Assembly (NCBI GenBank): GCA_910587035.1
Contig: CAJUMQ010000037.1
Span: 1 to 14,981 of the forward strand
Source: an uncultured Desulfovibrio sp.
GTDB lineage: Bacteria; Desulfobacterota; Desulfovibrionia; Desulfovibrionales; Desulfovibrionaceae
Direction of reading: 5' to 3'
DNA: 14,981 nt
In this document: piece after piece, positions 1-6,180 of the stretch
How positions within the stretch are numbered: position 1 is the stretch's first letter
Layout of the letters: each line of letters begins with the position of its first letter
The notes under the pieces: generated by a model
Database searches by the model: none
What the model was told of the DNA's origin: nothing
What the model saw: the letters and a program-made list of their open reading frames with translations, nothing else
Translations under genes and position numbers: made by a program

Positions 1-10
1 TTGCGATCTT

Positions 11-36
11 CATGTTTTTACGACAGTAAAAACATG
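11..36. repeat. Perfect 11-bp inverted repeat (hairpin)
   Basis: The arms CATGTTTTTAC (11-21) and GTAAAAACATG (26-36) are perfectly complementary around a 4-nt loop, GACA. No T-run follows on either strand, so this is not a clear intrinsic terminator. It may be the end of an upstream gene outside the window, a protein-binding palindrome, or a member of the same kind of short-loop hairpin seen at the right end of the window. The structure is seen directly; no function is assigned. Confidence 0.6.
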
Positions 37-77
37 ACATCTCACTAGGCGCATAAGGCTATCCCACAATACTTAAT

Positions 78-130
78 TTGACATGCATTTTATGGCGAGC
101 TAGCGCCAATAATCGCCCTAAGTTGGCGCT
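78..130 (+). promoter_or_regulatory. Possible promoter and two mutually exclusive hairpins upstream of the secreted propeller gene
   Basis: A perfect -35 hexamer TTGACA sits at 78-83, but the hexamer 17 bp downstream (101-106) is a poor -10. Two stems overlap here: TGGCG 93-97 with CGCCA 104-108, and AGCGCCAA 102-109 with TTGGCGCT 123-130 (8 bp perfect, 13-nt loop). Both use bases 104-108, so only one can form at a time. No U-run follows the second stem, so an attenuator is only a possibility. The upstream gap of about 190 bases holds no convincing gene. Confidence 0.35.
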
Positions 131-193
131 GGTCCGCGCAAGTCATTTTGGATGGATATAAGCAAAATTATGGGTAAATCCAGCGGGACCGTG

Positions 194-1219
194 ATGAAAA
201 AATATCATATGATATTTATAATGACCGTGTACTGCATGTTATTCTTTGCACATGGCGACTGCAGTGCTTCAGTATTTGATGATTTGCCACAACCTCCTGT
301 TCCTATTCCCATTAATGAACGAGGCCTGCCAACGGTTGAAGGCGAAAAGTATGCTGTGGCAGGAAATGACAGGCAGAGTCTGGAAGGAGCTGTTTTTGAC
401 AGGCAAGACAATCTGCTGTTTAGCGATATAACAGGCAGGCGCATATTGCAGGCAACTCCCGAAGGGAAAGTTGAAAATTATTTAACCCTGGAAAATTTGA
501 TGCCCTGCGGACTTGCTTTTCACAGGGACGGGCGCCTTTTTATCTGCGCTGTGGAGCCGGACTGGAAAAGCGGCGCAATAATCGCTGTTTCCCCGGACAG
601 GAAGCATATTGAAACGATTCTGCCGGCATCAAAAGGCTACCTGCCCAATGATGTTGTTTTTGACCGCCAGGGGGGCATCTACTTCTCCGATTTCCGGGGT
701 ACATCCACCGAGCCAAAAGGCGGCGTCTATTATCTGCCTCCGGATTTTTCCTCTGTCTTGCCGGTGATACCTAAAATGTCCCAGGCCAATGGCGTGGCGC
801 TTTCACCCGATGGCAAAACTCTTTGGGCTACGGAATATGCCAGGAATCTTCTGCATCGCGTAATCTTGTCCTCTCCAACCACTTCCCCCATAAATGGTAC
901 CAAAATAGCCTATCACTTCACCGGCCCTGCGCCCGATTCCATGCGTGTGGATGCCAAAGGCAATGTTTATGTGGCAATGGTCGGACAGGGCAGAATCCTG
1001 ATCTTTAATGCCAATGGTATGCCGGTGGGTCAAATACTCCTCCCCGAAAGGGATTTGGGGAACAATTTGCGTTCAACGAGCCTTGCCGTCCATCCAGAGA
1101 AAAAAGAAGTTGCCATTGTTGCAGGGAATACCTTGGATGCTCCCTCCAGCGAAGCGGCCATCTTCACTGCCCCTGCTTTTGCCCGGGGGCTGTCTCCCCT
1201 ACCAGCAAAGAACGATTAA
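194..1219 (+). CDS. Secreted SMP-30/gluconolactonase-like beta-propeller protein
   Basis: The protein is a six-bladed beta-propeller of the SMP-30/gluconolactonase/LRE family, whose members are metal-dependent lactonases or esterases of sugar and other lactones. The four metal-ligand positions of the family appear to be kept: Glu64 in an LEGAVFD motif, Asn152 (PNDVVFD), Asn199 (ANGVALSPDG) and Asp248 (PDSMRVD). I chose ATG 194 because it gives a canonical Sec signal peptide (MKKYHM then a hydrophobic core, likely cleaved after CSA) and has GGGA 5 nt upstream. An in-frame ATG at 152 would add 14 residues and has no visible ribosome site. At 341 residues it is near full length. The next gene starts 28 nt downstream, so the two are probably co-transcribed. 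The substrate cannot be told from sequence; related strictosidine-synthase-like propellers are an alternative. Confidence 0.85.
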   Translation: MKKYHMIFIMTVYCMLFFAHGDCSASVFDDLPQPPVPIPINERGLPTVEGEKYAVAGNDRQSLEGAVFDRQDNLLFSDITGRRILQATPEGKVENYLTLENLMPCGLAFHRDGRLFICAVEPDWKSGAIIAVSPDRKHIETILPASKGYLPNDVVFDRQGGIYFSDFRGTSTEPKGGVYYLPPDFSSVLPVIPKMSQANGVALSPDGKTLWATEYARNLLHRVILSSPTTSPINGTKIAYHFTGPAPDSMRVDAKGNVYVAMVGQGRILIFNANGMPVGQILLPERDLGNNLRSTSLAVHPEKKEVAIVAGNTLDAPSSEAAIFTAPAFARGLSPLPAKND

Positions 1220-1247
1220 TATTTTATGGAATGTGGGGAACAAGAAG

Positions 1248-1847
1248 ATGCAGTCAGGCAGTGTGAGTTTGATGAAATCCTCAGACGATATGCCAGTGAT
1301 ACGCTGCTTATTAAGTGCGGTTATTTGTACATGTCTGCTTTTTACTCATAAAGCGGCCTATCCAGCAATGATGACTCTTTTCAATGATACCGGGGAATGG
1401 GAACTGGGTGTATTGGGAGAAGTGAATAACCCAGCGCATGTACTAAGAGTATGCAAAAACTCCAGGGATCGCAGTATTTACAAAGATTCCACAGAATCAA
1501 TGGCGATCATGTGCATTACCATAAACAAGTTTGCCGGGGAACAAAGTCTTGGCATCTGGAGCGCGGAGCGTCTGGCGTCTCCTGGCCACGCAGTGGAATG
1601 CAAGATTTTATCAGGTGATGACTGTCGCGTATTACAGTGCCAGGTAATGAATACAAATATAGGGAAAAGCCATATTGAGTTGCTGAAAAATAAATACGAC
1701 ATCAAAAAATTATTGGATAACCGCCAACTTAAATTAAAAATTTACAAATCGTCGCCTGATACGCCACCAATGGAGCTTGAGTTTGATATAGAGGCTGCCC
1801 GACTAAAGGAAGTCGCACCCGAGGTTTGGCGTTATCTTGAACAATAA
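1248..1847 (+). CDS. Secreted hypothetical protein, five cysteines in the mature part
   Basis: I do not recognise this 199-residue protein. Residues about 16-40 form a signal peptide (Arg, then a hydrophobic stretch, with likely cleavage after AYPA at residue 40), so it is probably exported. The mature part carries five cysteines, at 69, 89, 118, 126 and 131, followed by a Lys-rich, helix-prone C-terminus. An odd number of cysteines leaves at least one unpaired or available for a partner. I chose ATG 1248 because GGGGAA lies 7 nt upstream; in-frame ATGs at 1272 and 1290 would also keep the signal peptide. The open frame extends further upstream to 1008, but that part overlaps the propeller gene and has no protein-like character. 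It lies between two genes for exported proteins, which suggests a shared envelope role. The layout of cysteines recalls invasion-locus-B-type proteins only faintly, so I make no assignment. Confidence 0.7.
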   Translation: MQSGSVSLMKSSDDMPVIRCLLSAVICTCLLFTHKAAYPAMMTLFNDTGEWELGVLGEVNNPAHVLRVCKNSRDRSIYKDSTESMAIMCITINKFAGEQSLGIWSAERLASPGHAVECKILSGDDCRVLQCQVMNTNIGKSHIELLKNKYDIKKLLDNRQLKLKIYKSSPDTPPMELEFDIEAARLKEVAPEVWRYLEQ

Positions 1848-1920
1848 AGTTTCAGGCAACTGCCTTTAGCATGGAATTTGGCTTTGTATTCATTTTACAA
1901 ATATTTTAAGGAGAAACAGA

Positions 1921-2988
1921 ATGGCACGCAAAATCTTTTCCAGGCGCGAGGCCCTGAAACTTGCGAGTGTTGCCCTTTGCGCGGCGGCCGCCCCCGTTAT
2001 TTCAGGAGGAAAAGCGTTTTCAGCAGAAGGCAATACAGGCTCTGATGTCAATTTCCCGCAAAAAACTCCGGTTATCGGCTCCCAAAAAGTTTCCGGCATC
2101 CATGTCGGCTCAATTGCGAAAGTATATTTTTCGCCGGTAATCGATTCTGCCATGCTGATAAAGCTTTACAATCTCGTCAACGAGGGCATTTACGGCAAAG
2201 TCGCCATAAAATTGCATACCGGCGAAAAGAACGGCCCAAATATCCTGCCCAGAGATATGGTAAAGGCGCTGCAGCGGACAATACCCAATAGTGAAATAGT
2301 GGAAACAAACACCCTCTATGAAGGCGACCGCTATACCACAAAAGGCCACAGGGAAACACTTGAGGTGAATGGCTGGACATTCTGTCCTGTCAATATCATG
2401 GACGAGCATGGTGATGTGAATCTGCCTGTGCATGCCGGTTTCCACCTCAAGGAAGTGGCTATGGGCAAAGGAATAACAGATTACGACTCCATGCTTGTGC
2501 TAACTCATTTTAAAGGTCACGGTATGGGGGGCTTTGGCGGCGCGATGAAAAATATAGCCATTGGCTGCGCTTCCGGCCAGGTTGGCAAACGCCAGGTGCA
2601 TGGCACTGCCATGAGCGGCAAGGCGGATTTCAGCACCTCGCCCAATAAGGATATGTTTATGGAGCTTATGGCTGATTCCGCAAAAGCCGTGCAGGATCAT
2701 TTTGGCAGACGTATAACCTATATAAATGTGCTGCGGAATATGTCTGTCAGATGCGACTGCGCGGGCCTCAAGGCGCCCGCCCCCACTATAAGGGATATCG
2801 GCATCCTGGCTTCCACAGATTTGCTGGCCATAGACCAGGCGGCCTGTGACCTGGTTTACGCCCAGCCCCATGATGACAACAAGGATCTGGTGGAGCGCAT
2901 ACAGAGCAGGCATGGCCTGAGACAGCTTTCCGCAATGGCGGAGAAAAAGATGGGCAACCCCCAGTACGAGCTAATTTTGGTAAAATAA
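1921..2988 (+). CDS. Tat-exported DUF362 domain protein
   Basis: The 355-residue protein begins with a twin-arginine signal (SRREALKLA, Arg8-Arg9, then an Ala-rich hydrophobic core, with likely cleavage near AFSA-35). Tat export implies that it is folded, or carries a cofactor, before crossing the membrane. The rest matches DUF362: KVAIKLHTGE (93-102), the glycine-rich signature THFKGHGMGGFGGAMKN (195-211), RCDCAG (277-282) and DIGILASTDLLAIDQAACD (292-310). Many DUF362 proteins carry a ferredoxin-like 4Fe-4S insert; no CxxCxxC cluster is seen here, only the CDC pair (278-280) and scattered cysteines. The start is fixed by AAGGAG 7 nt upstream of ATG 1921. It lies 73 nt after the secreted cysteine protein and probably belongs to the same transcript. 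The biochemical role of DUF362 is not established. Confidence 0.88.
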   Translation: MARKIFSRREALKLASVALCAAAAPVISGGKAFSAEGNTGSDVNFPQKTPVIGSQKVSGIHVGSIAKVYFSPVIDSAMLIKLYNLVNEGIYGKVAIKLHTGEKNGPNILPRDMVKALQRTIPNSEIVETNTLYEGDRYTTKGHRETLEVNGWTFCPVNIMDEHGDVNLPVHAGFHLKEVAMGKGITDYDSMLVLTHFKGHGMGGFGGAMKNIAIGCASGQVGKRQVHGTAMSGKADFSTSPNKDMFMELMADSAKAVQDHFGRRITYINVLRNMSVRCDCAGLKAPAPTIRDIGILASTDLLAIDQAACDLVYAQPHDDNKDLVERIQSRHGLRQLSAMAEKKMGNPQYELILVK

Positions 2989-3052
2989 ATATGCCAGGGA
3001 TCTATAGCAAACAATACTTGAAAATATCTAAAATTTGTTCAGGCTGCAGGGC

Positions 3053-3620
3053 ATGAAATTCGCAAGCAAAGACACTCGTGAACATGCTGTGGCAGCTTAT
3101 AAATCTGGTCAATATACCCAGACTGATGTAGCCAGGATGTTTGGTGTTCACTATAAAACAATTCAGAATTGGCTGAAGGCGGATGTCGCGGGGCGGGAAC
3201 AGGTTCCCAGACCAAAAGGCCTTTTAAAACGCATCCTCAATCCTGAAGATTTAAAGAAGATTGATGAAATTATTACTGAAAATCCTTCCACAACCATTAA
3301 TCTTAATGGAGCGGATAGGGAAAATCTGCACTCCTGAAGTCTATGGGAGAGCTCTTAAAGAATTGGGTTATACATATAAAAAAAACTTTAAGGGCGGACG
3401 AACAGGTACGGGAGGATATCAGAAAACAGAGAGAAAAGTGGCAAAAATGGAGCAAGACGGCCCCATACGAACGTCTTGTTTTTCTTGATGAATCTGCAGC
3501 AAAAACAGATTTGGCGCCATTGCGCGGCTGGGGCAGGAAAAGATGTTTTGGCAACAAGCCAGGTTCCTGGAAAACGGTAAGGATGCTTTCATTTTTGAGA
3601 TATGATGGAAAAATGATGGC
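3053..3620 (+). pseudogene. IS630-family transposase remnant, frameshifted and 3'-truncated
   Basis: This is a decayed DDE transposase. The N-terminal helix-turn-helix (YTQTDVARMFGVHYKTIQNW) is read from 3053 up to about 3318. The central part (VYGRALKELGYTYKK) continues in the next frame to the A8 run at 3378-3385. The part holding the first catalytic Asp (ERLVFLDESAAKT, about 3467-3505) is in a third frame and runs to about 3619. Both frame changes are of the +1 type, so they look like mutations rather than programmed -1 slippage. The second Asp (DN motif) and the final catalytic Glu region are missing. Family similarity stops within a few bases of the 92-bp repeat that starts at 3618. No terminal inverted repeat could be confirmed. 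Confidence 0.85.
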
Positions 3621-3709
3621 TTATAACGCAAGAAAGCCTGTAACTTTGGTTAGTTACAGGCTTTCTTTTATAAACATCGGCAAGTTAATTTCTTGCTTTG
3701 GCTCCCCGA
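3618..3709. repeat. Left copy of the 92-bp direct repeat (tRNA-Asn 3' end plus terminator hairpin)
   Basis: Bases 3618-3709 match 6181-6272 at a constant offset of 2563 with no gaps and six mismatches (3650, 3692, 3694-3697). The copy includes a 15-bp perfect stem (3630-3644 with 3653-3667, 8-nt loop) and ends with 3699-3709, identical to the last 11 nt of tRNA-Asn including CCA. Beyond 3709 the tRNA sequence is lost. This is the arrangement left when an element integrates at a tRNA 3' end, so this copy is a candidate attachment site. Duplication of an old tandem tRNA is an alternative. Confidence 0.85.
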
Positions 3710-3773
3710 ATAGGAGTTAAACATCTCTTGTAACCTATTGAAAATACAGTATATTTATTAGCAATGACGATGC

Positions 3774-3797
3774 TCGGCCCCTGATTCGGCCCCTGAT
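3774..3797. repeat. Tandem 12-bp repeat TCGGCCCCTGAT (two copies)
   Basis: The unit occurs at 3774-3785 and 3786-3797, and once more at 6110-6121 near the opposite edge of the islet. Inverse-orientation GGGGCC motifs lie at 6048-6053 and 6062-6067, inside an imperfect 13-14-bp tandem repeat (6043-6069). These GC-rich blocks stand out in AT-rich DNA and lie within about 70-225 bases of the two 92-bp repeats. They could be arm-type binding sites for a recombinase, but no such protein is encoded here. Confidence 0.6.
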
Positions 3798-3821
3798 ATG
3801 AAATGATAGAGATAAAATACA

Positions 3822-3839
3822 GGGGGGGAGGGGGTAGGG
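3822..3839 (+). other. Potential G-quadruplex tract
   Basis: Runs of seven, five and three G separated by A and TA provide four or more GGG tracts with 1-4-nt loops within 18 bases on the plus strand. It lies 33 bases beyond the stop codon of the minus-strand PIN toxin gene, where the transcript would carry the C-rich complement. Folding is a prediction from the run pattern only. Confidence 0.45.
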
Positions 3840-3871
3840 AAGTAGGCAAACTTGCGGTTTGAACAAGTTAT

Positions 3872-4285
3872 TCAATCAACTGCTACTGTTTTTATAAACG
3901 CGGCTGGGGTTATCGCAATCGCGCATTGTTTCAACAATTCCGCATCACGAGTGACTATAAGGTCAATTCCTGATCGTTCTGCGCAAGCTACTTGAATGGC
4001 ATCCTCAAAATCGGTTATGATCGAATTCAGCGCAATCCCACATTCAATTTCACCCACAGGCAGAATTGCAAACAAAATCATCAGATTCCGCAGATGCGTT
4101 CTAACCGTTGCATCTTGCATATTCTTGCGCAGAAGATAATAAATATCCGCTATGGAATTTCCGCTCAAATGGCCTGAAACGCCATCTTTTTCGCAATACA
4201 GAAAGATTTGTTCGGCCACTTCATTAAATGGCTCACGTCCTGTAAGAGCGTCAATAACAATGTTTGTATCAACCAAAATACGCAT
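3872..4285 (-). CDS. PIN-domain toxin ribonuclease (VapC-like)
   Basis: This 137-residue protein is a PIN-domain nuclease, the toxin of a type II toxin-antitoxin pair; such toxins cut tRNA, rRNA or mRNA in the cytoplasm. It shows the usual acidic residues: Asp6 in LVDTNIVIDAL, Asp92/Asp95 in TDFEDAIQVA, and Asp114 in IVTRDAELL. The SIADIYYLL stretch (44-52) fits the PIN subgroup common in such pairs. The length is typical and the frame is intact. Its ATG follows the antitoxin stop codon with no gap, so translation is probably coupled. No strong ribosome site of its own is visible. It lies inside the islet bounded by direct repeats, where such modules often stabilise mobile DNA. The RNA target cannot be predicted. 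Confidence 0.88.
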   Translation of the reverse strand: MRILVDTNIVIDALTGREPFNEVAEQIFLYCEKDGVSGHLSGNSIADIYYLLRKNMQDATVRTHLRNLMILFAILPVGEIECGIALNSIITDFEDAIQVACAERSGIDLIVTRDAELLKQCAIAITPAAFIKTVAVD

Positions 4286-4501
4286 TTAAATTTTACTCAA
4301 TCTTTCTTCTCTGGATTTTCCCAAATCGGCGTCCTTGGGCAATATACCAAATAATTTGGAGGCTATTCCCTTTTTGGCGGAAGACACTTTTGTCAGCTTG
4401 GCAACATCTTCTCCGTTTTTGGCAATATAGATATCTTCGTTCGCCACCATATTCAGATACTTCTTGGGGTTTTCAACAAGTTCATCAACTGAAATTTGCA
4501 T
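4286..4501 (-). CDS. Phd/YefM-like antitoxin of the PIN pair
   Basis: This 71-residue protein opens with an antitoxin-like N-terminus (VDELVENPKKYLNMV, then DIYIAKNGEDVAKL), resembling Phd/YefM/prevent-host-death folds, which bind operator DNA. A short charged C-terminal tail (LGKSREERLSKI) probably wraps the toxin. The start is supported by AAGGGAA 4 nt upstream (minus strand, 4507-4512 region). It comes first in the pair and the PIN gene starts at the base after its stop codon. By family habit it should neutralise the toxin and repress the shared promoter, but no clear operator palindrome was found. It is at the short end of the family, and an AbrB-type or unnamed antitoxin class cannot be excluded. 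Confidence 0.75.
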   Translation of the reverse strand: MQISVDELVENPKKYLNMVANEDIYIAKNGEDVAKLTKVSSAKKGIASKLFGILPKDADLGKSREERLSKI

Positions 4502-4591
4502 ATAATTCCCTTATTAAATCCAGCTTAATTACTCTTCATTCAAGTTAACTCGTTATCAGTCTGCATTTATTTATTGGCTCTCAAATGATTT

Positions 4592-4619
4592 AATATAAAA
4601 TTCTCGCTATAGCCGTCAA
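4592..4619 (-). promoter_or_regulatory. Probable promoter of the toxin-antitoxin pair
   Basis: On the minus strand, TTGACG (4614-4619, 5 of 6 to consensus) and TATATT (4592-4597, 5 of 6) are separated by 16 bp. Transcription would start near 4585 and give a leader of about 80 nt to the antitoxin ATG. The match is good, but AT-rich DNA makes chance hits common. Confidence 0.45.
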
Positions 4620-5043
4620 CGTTTTTTCGCGGCATGAGCGAAGCGCAATAAATTTTCTCAATTTTTTTGCGTTGTTGAAAAAGTAGCTATTTCAATTGTG
4701 AGTTTATTGGCGGATGAAATCAAATAAGATATTTATCTTGTATAGTAATTATGATTAACTCATTAAATTGAGGCATTAACTATGGGTTTACCAGTTTATT
4801 AATAAAGAAAATTTAATATGGCAAAAAAAAATGGAGCAAGACATGCTTTTAACACATTTTAATATTTATATTAGGAAATATTCATGTCGTTGGATACTCA
4901 ATATTATGCATCAACCATATGAGGTAAACGCAACCTATCTATCTTGTATACTTTATATAATTGGCGATTACAAAAAACTGATAGATGATATTATGTTTCA
5001 ATTAATTATTAATTTGGATGCTGTTTGTAGTCATTTATTCAGA
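4620..5043. other. AT-rich gap without a convincing gene
   Basis: This stretch lies between the toxin-antitoxin promoter and the insertion sequence. An open frame on the plus strand (4831-5196) has no ribosome site and its second half is antisense to the transposase, so I do not call it. Bases 4820-4842 resemble 3439-3457 of the IS630 remnant (GGC, an A run, then ATGGAGCAAGAC), perhaps a trace of lost IS DNA or chance. Otherwise I see no structure. Confidence 0.5.
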
Positions 5044-5802
5044 TTATGGTCTGTAGGCATTAAAAAATATGGACACCAAGGTAATAGCAACAAAAGACTT
5101 GTATGTATATGCACATCCATTGCTTCTAAAAGCTATCCCTTTCCAATCTTTAATTTTTGCGAACATGTTTTCAATTATATGCCTTTGTTCGTATAACTTT
5201 TTGTCATATTGAGCTGGATCTTTTTCGTTAGATTTTGGGGAGATACAATCCTTAATTCTCTGCCCATGCAATTGCGCTCGAAAGCTTTTGGAGCCATATG
5301 CCTTGTCTGCCACCAAATATTTCATTTTATTTCGTGACACCAATTTTGGGGCAATCTTGATGTCGTGAACCTGTCCGCCAGTTATGATAAAATCAATGGG
5401 TTTCGACTCATTATTGCATAGAAGATGAATTTTGCTTGTTATTCCTCCGTGGCTTTTCCCGAGTTCGCGCGCTTGCCCGTCAAATGCCAGGCTGGAGGCA
5501 GTCCTATGGGCTTTGGCAAAAGTGGACTCAATCATGGCTATGCATTTCTTTTTTAATTTTTTGGATAGAAAATGCAAAATTCTATGGAAAATGCCCTGTT
5601 TGCTCCAGCGTTTGAACCTGGAATAAATTGTAGTCCATTTTCCATAAAATTCAGGTACATGCCTCCATGGGCAGCCATATTTGATTACCCAGATTATGCC
5701 GCTAGGGACCGTCCTGTCATCCTTTCTGGGCCTGCCATGACGGGGTGGAAAATGTTTGCGAAATTTATTAAATTGCCTTTTCGAAATAAGAGGTGTTTCC
5801 AT
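5044..5802 (-). CDS. IS5-family (IS427 group) DDE transposase, first catalytic Asp replaced by Glu
   Basis: The family is clear from RHGRPRKDDR, GCPWRHVP, AKAHRTASSLA, HGGITSKIH, LVADKAYGS and RHIIENMFAKIKD. ATG 5802 is favoured because GAGG (5812-5815) lies 9 nt upstream; ATG 5817 (five more residues) has no ribosome site. Counting from 5817, the second and third catalytic residues Asp171 and Glu216 are present, but the usual Asp of the IDST motif is Glu97 (codon GAG, 5527-5529), which may weaken or abolish activity. The last IS-encoded codon is CCA; the stop TAA is made of the flanking TA target bases plus the next A. The start codon and ribosome site can be buried in a hairpin (5791-5850). 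Confidence 0.85.
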   Translation of the reverse strand: METPLISKRQFNKFRKHFPPRHGRPRKDDRTVPSGIIWVIKYGCPWRHVPEFYGKWTTIYSRFKRWSKQGIFHRILHFLSKKLKKKCIAMIESTFAKAHRTASSLAFDGQARELGKSHGGITSKIHLLCNNESKPIDFIITGGQVHDIKIAPKLVSRNKMKYLVADKAYGSKSFRAQLHGQRIKDCISPKSNEKDPAQYDKKLYEQRHIIENMFAKIKDWKGIAFRSNGCAYTYKSFVAITLVSIFFNAYRP

Positions 5803-5890
5803 TTTTTTAAGCCTCATAGGGAGGTTTAAGATTTGGTGGTGGAAACACCTTTTTCTATTAAATGCCTAAAATTTCAATGCCTACAGACCA
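5047..5890 (-). mobile_element. Complete IS5-family (IS427-like) insertion sequence, 844 bp
   Basis: Perfect 15-bp terminal inverted repeats, TGGTCTGTAGGCATT, lie at 5047-5061 and, inverted, at 5876-5890. Each end is flanked by TA (5045-5046 and 5891-5892), the target duplication expected of this group. One transposase gene on the minus strand fills the element. The repeats are still perfect, so the insertion is probably recent compared with the IS630 remnant. It lies within the direct-repeat islet and accounts for about a third of its length. It differs from common IS427 layouts in having one open frame instead of two joined by a frameshift. Confidence 0.9.
5791..5850 (-). promoter_or_regulatory. 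Hairpin that can hide the transposase ribosome site and start codon
   Basis: The 11-bp arms 5840-5850 and 5791-5801 are perfectly complementary and would pair in a minus-strand transcript, covering two of the three bases of the 5802 start codon. Inside, CCTC (5821-5824) can pair with the GAGG ribosome site (5812-5815), extended by TTAA:TTAA past one mismatch. A transcript entering from outside would therefore fold its own initiation region shut. Similar protection against read-through transcription is known for IS10 and IS200; here it is inferred from complementarity. Confidence 0.6.
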
Positions 5891-5892
5891 TA

Positions 5893-6180
5893 GGTGTTAT
5901 ATCAGATTTCAGATATTTCGTATCAGCCTGCGCACTAATATTTGGTTTTTCCGCTAATTCTTTGAGATTTTTGCGTCAGCGGCATACCAGATTTATCATT
6001 CATAATGTGCTTCAACTATTTGATATAGTGGTATTTAAATGTGAACTGGGGCCACGAACTTGGGGCCGCGAAGCCACTCGATTAGCAAATTTCTGCCGTG
6101 GCCGCAGATTCGGCCCCTGATTTTGTTTGATGCAAATGGCTCGTTGAGGGTATTCGCAGGCTTGCGAATAAAAAATGGCA
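5893..6180. other. AT-rich islet DNA with GC-rich tandem motif and a palindrome
   Basis: No credible gene is present between the insertion sequence and the right 92-bp repeat. The segment holds the imperfect tandem repeat GAACTGGGGCCAC / GAACTTGGGGCCGC (6043-6069), a third copy of the 12-bp TCGGCCCCTGAT motif (6110-6121), and a perfect 8-bp stem TATTCGCA (6151-6158) with TGCGAATA (6163-6170) around a 4-nt loop. The A-run after the stem is on the wrong side for a terminator. Confidence 0.5.

Noticed and set aside
3378..3385. A8 run in the IS630 remnant as a programmed frameshift site
   Set aside because: The change needed is +1, a second independent +1 change lies upstream, and the gene is truncated, so mutation is the simpler reading.
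3710..3722. Possible degenerate T-arm of a second tRNA-Asn next to the left repeat
   Set aside because: Only 8 of 13 bases match and the T stem would not pair, so a decayed tRNA is not supported beyond the 11-nt 3' end.
4831..5196. Open frame of 121 codons on the plus strand
   Set aside because: No ribosome site, AT-rich low-complexity composition, and its second half is antisense to the IS transposase and its terminal repeat.
6151..6170. Palindrome followed by an A-run read as a terminator
   Set aside because: On the plus strand the stem is followed by A, not T, and on the minus strand the T-run precedes the stem, so it does not fit an intrinsic terminator.
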